Assembly (NCBI GenBank): GCA_002633005.1
Contig: NMRA01000115.1
Span: forward strand, 827,965 to 891,964
Direction of reading: 5' to 3'
Length of the DNA stretch: 64,000 nt
From: Phoronis australis
Taxonomy: Eukaryota; Phoronida; Phoronidae
The stretch's first letter is position 1. Each line of letters starts with the position of its first letter. The notes under the pieces were generated by a model, which was given only the letters and a program-made list of their open reading frames with translations, ran no database searches and had not been told where the DNA came from. A program made the translations under genes and the position numbers. This document shows positions 11,292-24,576 of this stretch, piece after piece.

Positions 11292-12449
11292 GCGCAACTA
11301 AATTTGATCCGTTCATCATGGACTACTTCAAACCTTGACGAAGCATCCCAGGACCTATTTGCATCTCTTGCAATTTTCGAAATAAACGTCCCAATGTCTG
11401 AACGCTTGAAACCCGAAGTACTAATATCAAATAAATGCCCATGGGCATGAGCGTTTCATCGGGTGAGCCTTTCTGCGGAAATTCCCAGTATAGAAGACGG
11501 CAGTGTGCTTATTGCAGGTAGACAGACGGTAGGTGTTGAGGTCGGAACTAGGGCTCCTTAGGAGGCCTATTGAACATCGCACGAGTCCCGCAAGACTTTG
11601 TTGTGAAAGAACAGCCTCCCCGCAATTTCTGGTACTGTACACTTTTCGCGAATGCGGTCACTTTCTCAATGTGAGTGCCCCCTTGGTCATTCCTTGTATA
11701 GACATAACTTGTTATAGAGTGTGTCTTCAAACGGACTCGCGACCAGACCACGGCGCCCGCCACAATAGCAATTCTTCGGAAAAAAATTTTTTTTCAAAAA
11801 TATTACATGTACATGTACACAATATTACATGTACATGTACACTGTATGATATTGCGCAAGACAACTTTACTATACATCAGTTACAAACGTGTGGAGTGTA
11901 ATAGAACGACACGGCATGACAGATGAGGTAAAAACGTTGCACGTCAATTCGCCTGAATATCAGGGGTTGCGGCACCGCAGTATTTCCCCTAATCAAATCA
12001 AAATATATCTTAGAGTAAAGAAGCTAGTTACCTAAAGAAATCAGCTATAGAACTGCTCTTTCAGCGGTGAATCCATCTAAAATGCTTGGCTACTTCAGAA
12101 GTGTCGACGGAAGCGCGCGCACAATTAATCCCCGCGCGTTTTGCCGATGAGCCACAAAGACTCAGCAATTCACAATGCAAAAAAAATATTTTCAGAGTGA
12201 ACCCCCCCTCAATTTTTTCCAAGTTGGTTTACTTGGGGTTTACACACGCTGGCGGTGTCGTTTTTGTTTTGCTGGATACGCTTTTGTTTTTTTTTAATTT
12301 TTGGGTCCTGGCCCGAGGGGGGGGGTTTAAACCCCCTGAACCCCCCGTAGATCCACCACTGTGTAATACCAGAAATCAGGATGCCGTAATGGTTACTCGC
12401 AAAGAACACAGCTCAAATTCGGATGTAATGTGGCCAAGAAAGTATCGCG

Positions 12450-13380
12450 GGCCGTACGGGTGAAAGTGTCACGCGTAATTACGGCCGAAATCGTTATATC
12501 CAATGAGAAATTGGTTTGTTGGCCACTTGAGCTCTGAAACAGTTGTGCGCTCGTCATTCTACAATCATATTTTTCGCTTGTAGTTTTACTTTCGTTAATT
12601 TACGCTCGTATTTTTCACATGTTATGAAGTAATCAGAAAGTAAAATCTCAGGTGCAAAGTACATAAGTGCAAAAGAGTGAAAATATCAAAGATTTATTGA
12701 AATGTTTTTATTTACTGCCCTAACCATTGGTTCGGTTTTAATACATCGCCAAAATGTATACCTAGCAGGCTGTCTGGCAATGCTTTTATATTATTTGTTA
12801 AAATAACCATAATTGTTCATTTATTTAGGCAAAGTTTCATTCTCTAACTCTGAACAATGCCTGCAGATGACTTATGACATCGCAAAAACATTGGTCCAAA
12901 ACGTTTTTAGGGGGTTATGTAGTAGAATTTCTAAATGTTGGTGGTAAATCACTCATTCTTTATTCAAGACATTTGAATAACAAATCATTTGCATAACAAA
13001 AACAGTGTCACCTGCGTATTAATTTAATGGCTGGTAGTCTCGTGGACTCGTACTTAAATATATTGACTATACTTGCTAAAATTACAAGCGAAAAATACGA
13101 GCGAAAAATTCGAGCGAAAAATACGAGCGAAAAATACGAGCGTAAAACTTCTTTAGATTTCTCACGTGACTTTCAAACCAATTTGTTATTGGATATAGCG
13201 ATTTCGGTCGTAATCATGAGCATAATTATGGACGAACGGTTTCGATCTTAAAACACGAGCGAAGTCTCGGCCGTGATCACGAGCGTAATTATGGGCGAAC
13301 GATTTTGATCTTAAAACACGAGCGAAGTCTCGGCCGTGATTACGAGCGTGATTACGCGCGACACTTTTACCAGAACGGCC
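12450..13380. mobile_element. Inverted-repeat element with internal tandem array
   Basis: The termini are inverted: left from 12450 (GGCCGTACGGGTGAAAGTG) and right to 13380 (reverse complement GGCCGTTCTGGTAAAAGTG), continuing as GTC-CGCGTAAT and, after offsets, GACCGAAATCG-TATATCCAAT and AAATTGGTTTG. Further in, both arms carry GCGAAAAATACGA-type tracts (13086-13145 on the right; their complements near 12570-12620 on the left). The right arm is enlarged by a tandem of a roughly 66-bp unit containing AAAACACGAGCGAAGTCTCG (13195-13345). I find no clear target duplication and no coding frame. Confidence 0.65.
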
Positions 13381-13661
13381 AAATTTTCAAATCAGGCGTG
13401 CTCTTAAATGAGTGCTTACACATCATTACATACTCAGACGGAAATATTTAGTCGGGGAATAACTTGACATTCAAATTTATTTGGCTACTAACTTGGTTAT
13501 CATTGTAGTTAGTAGTACGAGTAACAGCAACAATTTTATTGTTGTTGTCCATCTATATTATCCTAGCTTTAACGGAGAGACTGGGGCTGGACCTTTTCCG
13601 TGGGGGAGGGGGGAGGGGGGTTTCGATCGAACCCTCCAAACCCCCCCTGGCTACGGGCCTG

Positions 13662-16600
13662 TGATTAAAGTTCATGGCCAGTTTTATACATGAAGCACTT
13701 TTATAAGTTGTGTTGATCCGTCGTCCACTTAATATTTATACAACTGTGTACCAAGGCTAGCCACATCTATTTACACATCACAGACCGGTAGAACATGGAA
13801 TAAATAATTGTAATCGCTTACATGACTCAAGGGAGTGAGTTAAAAACTAAATAAAGGTGCCTAGATACTTGAATTGATTAAAGCTGTACTTTGAACTGAG
13901 TAAAACGACTCTGCGACAGCCCTGGGCAACAGTGTAAGAAACTAGAACCTTTTTGTCTTCAGTTAGTGTTGATACATGTAGCACCCCAAAGCTTGCTGGA
14001 CCACCATGCCTAGTATTGACAATAACATACCAAGAAGAAGAATGATCCCGTCAAAAATCCTCCGGAATATTGTCTGCTTGCTGTTTACTTGACAGAGCGC
14101 CATTTCACCGATATCTTACCTCCTCCTCCTGAAGAGTGCAGGTGAATGACTCCAACACGCATTTCCACGAAAGACGTCGCTCTAGTCGATTGGCGGTGTT
14201 GGCTTACGTAGTAAATGCCCCAACACGTACAGGAGCTAATACAAGTGTGTATCATGACGTAAGCTTGCACATGTATATTTGCTCATCATTGAGACTTCGT
14301 CCGACGTCATGAATGGCTGGTTTCGAGTACATTGTGCCTGGCCTGTGTACCGCAGACAACCCTATGGATATTTGCCAGATGAAGAACATAGCCGAAACAG
14401 GTTCTGTTTTGGGAATGTTGGGTCATTTTCACCCTATATGAGAACGACTTCACGCTACTGCTGACTTACGTACGCCCCAATGGTCATAAGTGAAAACGAT
14501 CCCAAGCGTCATTTTTCAACAGTGCCGGCGACGTAACTAACTGTCTAATCCTAATTTGTATTTAATGAACACAACATTCAAAGCTAACAGTTCGAGTTTG
14601 ACCAAGAAAGTTTGAGTAGTTACTCGAAATCTCGATTGTTTACTCCAGTTTGTTACTCAGTCTAGGGGTCATCAGGTGCGGCTTTCCGTGGCACTGAAGT
14701 ATGGATAAGTCATTAATTGTAATGAGGTTTCCGCGGACCCCCCATTCTTAAAAACAGTAAAATAAGGCAATCACAAACAGGGCTGAAAGTTAAGAAAAGT
14801 TTGTGTTTTCAGTTAGCGATATGTTTCGACTGATCTGAAAATAGTCTTTTTGTGTAATTTACAAATAGCGATCTGCGAATTCTTCAAATTTCCATTCGTT
14901 CAATGGCGGTCTATCCTATTGGGTTTTTTAATTCAACGATTTATGTGACGAATGTTTTTATAGTACTGCGCCTTGCACAAATTGGCTTTGTGTTGTTTTG
15001 AAGAATTTGGAACCTTCAGTCATATTCCCGCCGGACAGTGCCGGATTTAAAGAAAAGAGCAACTGCCGTGGGCTGCAGTCCGCGAGAGAGGCCATTTGAA
15101 AGGGTACCTCTTAATATGAAAGGCTAAATATCATTAAAATATGGAAGTGTGTCAATTAATTCCATCATAGTGTGACCCAAAAAGTGACCTTCCTTGTATG
15201 CAATTTCACAAAAAAGAACAGAAGCAATCGATTCCGTCATTGTACCCTCTCTTCATGATTGGGACCTTAATACGAAGTTATCAATAAAAACCGCGAATAG
15301 CAGCTTGGATGTTATCAACAGCCGCCCCTATAATTTCAAAAAAAACAGGAAATGAGTAGCAGTGATGCTATCTTTAAAATTCTCATTTTTTATCAAGTGA
15401 TATAAAATTTAAATGGATTGCGTTGTTCTTGTCAGAGAGGTCTCCCTAGAGAAATACAGTTCTACATTCCTTGAAATTATCTTCTCGAATTAAAAAATCC
15501 AGCGAATTAATAAATTCTGTAAAAGATATGCTTTAAAAACTGTCTCGACTTTTCGAAATATATGTATGAGCGATTAAGTGTACGGTTTCAAGTGTGTTTA
15601 GAAGAACTACGCTGCAAAACTGAGGGCCCCTAACACCAATGTCGTGGCCAGGGCCCCCCAAAGGATAAATCAAGCGGTAGTTGACAAATGTTCTCTTGAA
15701 TGTTCTCTCTTCTCCATGTTTTGATGTCTTTTTTGCTCGACTGCCCCGGTCCCACGGCTATGCTGGATGTTATGGTTTGGCCACGACGCCTGCAAATTAT
15801 TGTGGGCAAGCGCCTACCACAAGGCGAAAAAGGGACGCACATATAGGAAGCGAGAGGACCGAGAGAATACGTGACCCCCAATAGTTTGCAGGCCTATGGG
15901 TGAGCTTCATTGCCACCAACACAATTAATACAAGACGGAGCCAGGGGCAGTCGAGATAAGAAAGGTAAAGCTAAAATGTAGGAGAGTGAAAATTTAAGCA
16001 CGAGGTACTGGATTTACCTTATGCTGCATTGGCCAGGACATTTTTGTTAAGGGACCCCAGATTTAAAAAATGGCGTGTTCAATTCAAATAGTCCGAAAAC
16101 ACTTGTGAACAGATTTCCTAATGGAAACTGATTCAGATTTTAAACTGAAGAAGACAAATTTTAGGGTATACAAACCTTTATTTCCCAAGGTACTCCTCTC
16201 AGGCAGGGAATAGAGTCATCTGTCACTCCGTTCTTTTCCATCCACAAAAAGGGCGAAAAATGAACTCCAACGTCTTAATTGTTCAGGCTACTTGTACCTT
16301 AACACTGTCGGATTAAAGTCCAATAAAAAGTAATCGAGCGTTCAACTTGGATGTTCTGACAGTGAAAAGAGATTTCAGCGTTTTTTGGAGTGCAAGTTAA
16401 GTAACGAAACGGTGACAAGTTACCACTAGAAAAAATCAGAGCAAATTCTGAAAATTTCTCGGCGGGGGGGCCAAACCACCGTAGGATGCTCTGTCTAACG
16501 GACGTTCTCTCCCTGATGCTCGATCAATTAGGCCTACATGTATCTTCATTCATCCCTTTGGGAATTGCCTGCCCAAATTCCATAATCTGACTAATTACCA

Positions 16601-17822
16601 ATTCGTAAATTGTGCAATGTGGGTGCACTTATCTCACAGTGTGTTGTCATGTGATGATCAAAATTGTCACGGTTATTTTCTTCTGATAACATGCACGGGT
16701 AATTATTTACCTGTAGTGTATTTACAAAAAATTGACTGGTCCACAGACTTTTATTGCAAAACTTTTGATGATGGTTCAGAGAAGTTTGGTACAGGCAGAA
16801 TTTCGGGAAAATTGCTAGTTGATTTTTGCCAGTCTGAAACAACTCCCTAAGAAATTCTTTCGGTGAATTTTGACGTCGGAAGATGAAATCCTAACAGTTA
16901 AAATTAGCCGCTCCTGGGGGAAAGCCACTTGGAAATTATTGTGATTTGAAGAATGTTTTATGAGCGTTTCTTTTACTAATAAAAGAAGACGACTTCAAAA
17001 ATAACAGTAAAAAACAGGACATTCAGTTAACGACTCAAAAACCCCGTGCTTTTCTTTTCTATCTACCCTCGTTGTCCTGAATTGAGTTGGACTAGTAGAT
17101 AAAATAGTTTGTTTTTACATATTTTTCGGAGACGTTCATTTCGTCATTGTTCAAGAATATGCCTAATTCTTACTTCTGATTTTTTGTCCAATACCACGTA
17201 TAATATTTTGAATCGCACAAGGGGAAACAAGCTTAATTTTAATGCACACCTTATCTTTATTTGACAAAAATAAATCATTTGAAAAGACTGGTTATTCGAT
17301 TCCCTGTGCGTTTTAAAGTAGAATGAGCAGGAAGATTATCCGTATGAACCAGCCAGCACACTAAATCATTGCTTAAATTTATTCCTGCTTGAAGAAGTGT
17401 CTCGAAAATTTGTCGTCTTTTTATGTTTTAATCTTGGTGACCTAGGCCTACTGTAGTCTTGCTAAAAATACTATATTGGCCCGGCTGGAGTTTGGGCGAA
17501 AGCCGCCTCGCCGGGTGTAAAGAATCGCATGAAAGTGTTGTGTATTCACCTTAGCTAATCAGCGAAACACTACAGAAATATTTCTAGAATGTTACTTCAA
17601 GAATACTACTGAAGTTCTAAAAATTATAATTTCCCTGATGACAAAACAGGGATTTTGCAAAAAGTGAATTTAGTGACGCCGGGAAAACCAGGCGCAAAGA
17701 GATTATTATACAAGCTAGCATGAAATAAATTATGAGGTTAAGGCAGCTTAGCGGAGTCATCAAGTATTATTTACCTCATAATGAAATAAATATGTTTACT
17801 ATTAATTATTGAAAGTGCATCA
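13662..17822. other. Long intergenic stretch without recognisable genes
   Basis: I see no exon with family similarity and no open frame longer than chance would give. Short G-rich or C-rich tracts (for example 15650-15660 and 16463-16470) hint at further decayed mobile-element ends. Promoter elements of SNRPA1 would lie at its right end or within 17823-18262. Confidence 0.5.
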
Positions 17823-18257
17823 TTAGTTCAGTTGTGACATCAGAGACTCGTGGGCTGTATTTTTGTCCCACTTAGAAGTTATTGTGGCAGTTAGTAAATT
17901 TTCTTTAAAAAAATTAACTAACTGGTTTTCAACTTCAAACCTCAATCTAACGATGGACTTCCCATTTTCTTCGTCGCGGAGTCTTATGAGCCCAGCCTGT
18001 CTCACTCTATAGTGTCTCAGGGTAATAAGGGACGAACTCAAAAAAGCACGAAGGTTACAATATTTATCGCTAGAGATCGCTACAGTTCGTGAAACAAACA
18101 TCTCGCGAGACAACGAGAAATTCGAAGTGTTGAGAGCACGCTCGAAAAGGATTTCACTGTTCAAAGTCGAGGAAAGCTTTTCCAAAGAGTTTTTCCTCCG
18201 AATATCGGTTATTTGATGGATTTTATGTAGAGCCTTAACCTGATTACTCCTATACAT
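17823..18257 (-). other. Unassigned 144-codon open frame, head to head with SNRPA1
   Basis: A minus-strand frame of 144 residues whose ATG (18255-18257) is only 5 bp from the SNRPA1 ATG on the plus strand. It has mixed charged composition (for example RLRDEENGKSIVRLRFEVEN), no signal peptide, membrane segment or motif that I recognise. A frame this long is about what chance can give once in a 64-kb AT-rich window read in six frames. It covers the place where the SNRPA1 5' leader and promoter should be. It may be spurious; a real divergent gene would need overlapping 5' ends. Confidence 0.2.
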
Positions 18258-18262
18258 TTACC

Positions 18263-21200
18263 ATGGTAAAATTAACACCAGAACTTATCGAACAATCGGC
18301 ACAATATACGAACCCAGTGCGAGATCGTGAACTCGATTTGAGAGGTGAGCAGATCATTACGTTTAAACGGCCGTAGCTTCATGCCATGACATAGCCTTCA
18401 AGCTAATGTTACTTTGTAACTACTCACTTACTTACTTAGGCCTACTCACTTACTTGTATTTTCTTAACCCCCTTCTAGTCTCAAATCAAATGAGTGTCAA
18501 ATGTCATTGTCATACCGAGTGATTGTTCCACGCCACAGCCACAGGCACAGGGAAATCGAGGTTAATTTAGTGTTCTAGAGAAAAGTGTGGATAATTTTTG
18601 GTGACCGTAATGTTAGAGTGTTCACAACCAGGTGGAGAGGATAGTGTATTAACTATTCAACATTCAATAAAATTGTTTAATGTGGATAGAAAACTTAATA
18701 TGGTGTAACCTGATAATCAAAATTATAGTATTATAAGCAAATATTGTATGAGATTTCATAATTGCCATGTCTATTGAGTTGGTCAGAGAGATAAATTGAT
18801 GAACTCTTACAGGTTACAAGATACCAGTCATTGAAAACCTGGGTGCAACATTAGACCAGTTTGACACTATAGATCTGTCGGATAATGACGCGAGGAAAGT
18901 GGATGGGTTTCCTTTACTACGGCGTTTAAAACACATTCTTCTGAACAACAACAGAGTTGTGTAAGTAATAGTACAGCAGGTTAAGAACAGTTGTTTGGTT
19001 AAAGTACCACGCATCAGTGAGTAGCAAACTTTCAAACTTTATGCTGCTCCGGTTTGAATTACCCCATTGTTGGCGAAACACCTTTTTGAACATATGACTC
19101 AGGGTCAGAAAACACTCATCCCTTTCACGTCATGTTTACAACAGCATGATTGAGATATCTGATATTAACGGATGAATTTTTTTAATGTTTTTTATGAAGT
19201 TTATTCAGTACAGTGGATGAATTAGTTGGTGATACAACGTTCAGACCTTATTAATACAGTTCAAGAAATGTGCATTACTTGGATTAAAGTGCAAAACTGT
19301 GTGCGAATTACGCGAGGCAAGAAATTCCCACTAAGTAGTATTGTGTAAAAAAAGTGCGGGACAAAACATTATTGTTTCTAAATAATTTGTGGTGTGCAAA
19401 ATGAGGTGAGTGTGCGAAGTAAGTTGAGAATTACTGTAATTAGCAAAAATAATATTTTGGATTAAAATGGAATCAAAACTAAGAGTTCCACCCCAAAACA
19501 TGTAAAATTTGGGAAATGTCATGGTCGAGTTTGCAGCAGACATATTTGCATTTACTAGTAGCTAAATGAATAAAAGTACAAAAATTTAGTTACTTAAACT
19601 GTTAATTTTTATCACAAAGGAGTCCAGTCACCTGAAAATGGCTTTTGTTAGAAAACGTAGGTTTGGCACTGAGGCACTTGCCACTTACAAGTTCAATAAA
19701 GTAACACCACCGTCTTGACAGAGACACCCTCTTTGGTGTCTTTTACAAGTCACTGAAATGTCAACACATTATTTCAGGCGGATAGCTGAAGGGTTAGAAC
19801 AGAGCTTGCCCAACCTAGAGTCACTGATTCTTAGCAACAATGGTGTCCAAGAGCTGGGTGACATAGACAACCTAGCAACGGTCAAGTCCCTCAGGTGTCT
19901 CAGGTAACTAGGAGACTTAATGCTGTATTGTACATGCCTATGACGGTGATCTTGGGATTTCCAGGAGCACTGTTCTACTTCGACCATCACAGTGTTTCCT
20001 GAAACTTCATTCTTCAGAGGGTATGAACTGTAGACAAACAGGTCACCGAGGGTGAATTTGTGGGTTTGTTTGAGATGGGGACTGCAGAAATTTACTTTGA
20101 AAGGGGCAATAAAGCCTCTGCCTCTGTCAAAAATCAAATTTGGTTTAAATCATTCTTTCTGATTCCTGTTAGAAATGGTTTCTCGGCTTGAGAGGGAGAA
20201 CCGTATGCTTGAGACCCAACCCATCAAGTCGCTTGACACAGCGGGTTAGTTTCAGTTGCCAACACAATATTCCTTGAGATTTTTTGTAACCAGTTTCAAT
20301 ACACCTTTGAAGAAAGTTGGTGTTTTCAATAGCAGAACAGGGTTGATATAGATCCACTTAAACAAATTCAATCAAGGTGATATAAACAACCCTGAGTGGT
20401 ACTGACTTGTCCTTTCTTTATCACATGCAATATTTCATGGTTTTAAGCCTTGAGCATTAACATTTGCCCAGGATTGCTGGTCAGTAGAAGGGGCCGACTT
20501 ATTCACTGTTTGGTAGTGTGTCTGAACTTGAATGCTATTTTCAGTTTATTGCGTAACCCAATTACCACAAAGAAACACTACAGACTCTACGTTATTCACA
20601 GACTGCCACAGTTGAAGTTGTTGGATTTTCAGAAAATTAAACAAAAGGTGAGCTCATTATCTAAATTTTTGTGACTTTTTAAGCAAGGTCAAAAGACATA
20701 AGCAATTTAATGGCTGTGCCTCTTAACTCCTACTACACAAGCAGCTTAATTGATTAGAAAATTTATTTGTGTACAATATTCTTACATGTATTCACTCATG
20801 GTGCTGCGTCGTGTGCGTAATTTCTGCACCATGTTTGGAAATCTCGAGTGAAGCTCTGAGCCATGTTTTAAATGAGAATTTCTTTCTGACAAATCATTGA
20901 AATGTTATTGCAAAGCATTACCCATCTCTATTCTTTTGGAGTAAAAATGATTGTGACATGCTTAGCAAGTGAAAATACTGTGAATAGTTGTTTTTGTGAA
21001 ATAACATAGGAAGATTAGAATGCAAAGACATGGCTCGCAATTTGCACCACAATTGGATTTTAGCACTGGTAGAGCTCTGATGTATGATGCAATAGTCTGT
21101 TTGGTTGTTTGTTCATTATTAATTTTTTCCTAATTTTTTGTTTTTAGTCTTTTCTCATCTTAAAATTTATCAATGTCTGCTTTTGTGTTACATGTGTATG

Positions 21201-24200
21201 CCTGATTCAAATTCTGGGTAAATTGGTGTTATTTTGTTCATTGGTATTTTAAAAGATTTTGCAAACTAACGCTTCTGGCTGTGGTCCTCTAAACAGAGAA
21301 GCTGACACCAAATCTATGGTACAAATCCTCAAACCTGTGCCCCTGAACTCCATGGGTTGTAGATGATCAGTACATAGTTTCTAATCTCCAATCCCAGGGA
21401 TGAGATTCGTCATCTAGACAGTCCCCGAAACTGTTGCTAGGTTACCACTTATAAAACATGTCATCAGAGTCTTGTTGGAATATGTGGTACGGGTTTCATG
21501 TCTGCCAGTCGGGGACAGGGGTCTAGAGTATTGTAGCTAGACTTCAGAGGCGCAGCCAAAGAATTGCTTCCACTCCTTGAAGATGACGCATGCAGTGCAA
21601 GACAGAAGTAATCTGTCAAAGCACCGTGTACCCGTGATGATGGCTAATTCTGTTCACAGCAAAAATGACTATTAGGACGGCATGTTGATTCCCTTTCATT
21701 CTCAGATGTGAGGGAACATTATTCTGATGATGAATTTGGCTTTTGCCCAGCCATCGTTAAGGGGAATTCTGGGTCATTTTGTCAGAATACGTTTGTCTCG
21801 TGCACATTCTGCGCTTATTGCCTGTGGGAGTATCCTTTGGTACTTGCATGTATTTCTGTGGCTAATCTTGATTTGTTTTGAGCTCTGGAATAAGGTAACT
21901 TTGCACTTTTTTCTCCATGGTTGTTTTATATCAGGGGCGAGCTTACAGATAGTATTTTGCCCCCCCCCACTAATTCTTTTAGTCAAAGTGGTCAAGTTGG
22001 CAAAACAAAAGTTAAACAAATTACTGTCACAATAAAATGCATATTTAGACACACTTTTGGGAGTCGAAACTTTACCAAAATTTGACTTGAAACGATTTAT
22101 TGTGAAAGCATTGTCTGCCTTTAGTCACTCACTCCTTATATGCTCCATAGGAGCGTGAGGCTGCTGCCCACATGTTTAAAGGCAAGAAGGGCTCACAGTT
22201 GGCGTCACAGATCGGCAAGCGATCCAAGACTTTCACACCTGGCGCAGAGCTGGAGGCTGGCAAGAGACCAGAACCCAGTGGACCTAACAGGCAGGATGTA
22301 GAGGCGATCAAGGTACACTAAACAGTCCATGGACACCTTTTCATGTGGTGTTCCTTGCCTGTGTGAAAGCATGGAACAGGCTGATTAATAGGGACGGAAA
22401 GTGTGACGTGTCGTTACTAGGGTCCCTCGTAAGAAATTGTGCAATTTTGGTTCTTACCCTTGCCACTTTTCTAAGGGAAATTTCATTAGGTCAAAAGTTG
22501 TAACTGGAAAATCTCCTCGTAAACTCTGCTTAAAACACAAGTGATTAATATACTAGTCTGTGTGGTTCTTACACCCTGTGACATGAGTGTCAGATCGCAA
22601 CAAGTTGTTTTTGTTGAGTTTTGAACAAGAATGGTATTGCATATTGCTAGTCTTACATAATCACTTTCAAACCCTATTGGGTCTCTAAACTTTCCTAAAC
22701 ATTGTAGCTATTTGTTTCTAATTAACAGAGAGTGAGAAATCACCTGTGACAGATATGTGATGTTGACACCTTTTTACTTGTTGATACCCTGAACGGCTTG
22801 TTTACGGAGATAAGTCATTCGCTATGATGGTGTTTGAAATGTATTTTGTATGATTGAAGAGTGTATTTCAGGTGATGAGTAAGAAAGAACGTCTCTTGAT
22901 GTATACTCTCATTCACACCCGACCAAATTTTTTTTAGCCTCTCTTATGGATAATACAAGAGGAAATCAACACTAGACTTTAAGCAGGTCCTAGTGTTAAA
23001 GTCTTCAGTCAAACCTCGCTCAATTCTGAATGTGCTGTAATATTGTATGATTTCGGAAAATGTTAGTTTTAATTCACGGCAAATGACAGAATCATGTTTT
23101 TTTCCGGGAAACTGTTGAAAATTTGAAGTACAACCGTTCGTCTGTTGATCTAAATGTCTCCTATCAAACATTGAAGTCTGTCATGAATGTTTAATGTGCA
23201 AACAGCCATTGAGGCAGCCCTTTACATTGATTTACCCAGGAAATCAACTATCCTGGCCTGTAATTAATCCACCCAGTGAACTTAAGGTTTTGTAGTACCT
23301 TATGGACAAGTCTGTTCGTGTAGCTAAATATAGATCTTCAAAACTATAGAATTTAACTTTGTAAAAGTACATATTTTCTGAAAGTAGCAATTCTGTAGAA
23401 TTTGATGTTTGACTTTTTACCAATCTGCCACTGAGTAGGTCACGTGACCATGGGTTTTTAAGGAAAATTTATCAAAAAAGAAAAGCATATCCATAGCAAA
23501 ACAACAGGATCTATAACGTTGACCAAATTTCAAATGAATTGATGTTCAAGATAAAATCTCAAAATCACTGTGGTGTGGTCAATTTTTCTAAATTATCATT
23601 TTGTTTTCGATTACTTTAAAATTTTTTCATAAATATCATGCAAGTCCGTGGCTATTGTTGATAGCCATCATGCAGAAGTGTAAAATTTTAAAAACTATTC
23701 GTAAGCATTTCAGAGAACAGTGCATAACACATAGTATCTGAAAGTTTCATATGAATCCGATTTGCCATTTCGGAGTTATGATGTTCCCTAGTTGACCAAG
23801 ATTGGAATTTATTAAGGGTCTTACATAACCTTAACCTATCCGTCATCACCTTTCCAGGCTGCCATTGCTAATGCCACCACTTTGGAAGAGGTAGAGCGAC
23901 TGAATGCCCTGCTGAGGGCTGGCCAGATACCAGGGGCAAATCAGAGGACAGCTAAAGGTTGGGGCACGTGGGGGAAGATGTCAATTTGACATTGGAGAAA
24001 TATGTTACAGTTTTGTTGTTTTGTTTTGAAAGAAATAAAGCTCGCATAAGTTGGATTCAGCCAGGACTGATATTTTATCCGTACAGTGTGGTGGGACTTG
24101 ACTGAAGGAACCCGTGCATGAACTTTAATAATCTTTCCATCAAACTTTGTTGGAGTTAAGCGAAGATCCGACTTCTGCGAGTTACATATTGCTGTCAAAT

Positions 24201-24576
24201 GATAATAAAACTATCCCTCCCGGGTCTGTTCTAAACTGTTTGCTTTACCAAATCAACTTGTATAGTCCTGCTGGCTTGGGACTTGTGAAATGGAATGTAG
24301 TAAGAGAGTATATATTATAATCCAAACATTTTGTAAAGCAGTTTGACTATAAATGGATAGTATGATCTTAAGCTGCACAAAATCGAAGAATTCATACGGT
24401 CCTGTTAAGAGACATTCCCAGGTCTCGATAATCTTACCGATTTAATGAATGGCAATGTAGTTTTTCACAAGGTAACGTGGAGTTTATGGAACACCTCGTC
24501 TTTACTACATCTTTGTTTTTCAGGTTTCCAAGCAGAAGAAGAAATGGAGACTGATGTTCCCAATGGAAATTATTGA
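18263..24576 (+). CDS. SNRPA1: U2 small nuclear ribonucleoprotein A'
   Basis: Spliceosomal leucine-rich-repeat protein; with U2B'' it binds stem-loop IV of U2 snRNA in the nucleus. Seven exons: 18263-18344, 18813-18960, 19778-19903, 20545-20647, 22151-22312, 23858-23957 and 24524-24576 (stop TGA 24574-24576). They sum to 774 nt, that is 257 residues, against about 255 in human. The start is in a strong context (ACCATGG) and gives MVKLTPELIEQSAQYTN. LRR segments follow: IPVIENLGATLDQFDTIDLS, LLRRLKHILLNNN, LPNLESLILSNNGVQELGDI, then LLRNPITTKKHYRLYVIHRL and the LDFQKIKQK cap. The C-terminal part has the basic GKRSKTF region (exon 5), VEAIKAAIANATTLEEVERL, and an acidic tail EEEMETDVPN. All introns are GT-AG. 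It converges with RCL1. Confidence 0.97.

Larger units (their letters stand above)
9971..12361. mobile_element. hAT-like transposon relic, TGTAA duplication
   Basis: The left end at 9971 is CAGTGGCGGATCTACG followed by a G-rich stretch and GTTTAA. The right end at 12361, read in reverse, is CAGTGGTGGATCTACG followed by a G-rich stretch and GTTTAA. Flanking 5-mers match: TGTAA at 9966-9970 and at 12362-12366. A minus-strand fragment resembling a hAT transposase lies inside at 11050-11291, which agrees with the CAG termini. It is nested within the 9806-13661 element. The rest of the interior is noncoding or too decayed to read. Confidence 0.65.
9806..13661. mobile_element. CAG...CTG-ended composite transposon, TGATT duplication
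   Basis: The left end at 9806 begins CAGGCCCGTAGCCAG and continues into a G-run. The right end at 13661 is its reverse complement, CTGGCTACGGGCCTG preceded by a C-run. The 5 bp immediately outside match: TGATT at 9801-9805 and at 13662-13666. The 3.86-kb interior contains two further inverted-repeat elements (9971-12361 and 12450-13380), so the outer element was probably much shorter before they inserted. The superfamily is not certain; CAG termini with 5-6 bp duplications would fit a hAT-like group. Confidence 0.6.

Noticed and set aside
11533-11901. 122-codon plus-strand open frame
   Set aside because: The composition is unremarkable, it overlaps other frames on both strands, and it lies within the decayed 9971-12361 element.
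12086-12463. 125-codon plus-strand open frame with a GGGFKPPEPPVDPP stretch
   Set aside because: The Gly/Pro stretch is the G-rich and C-rich terminal repeat of the element ending at 12361 translated by accident.
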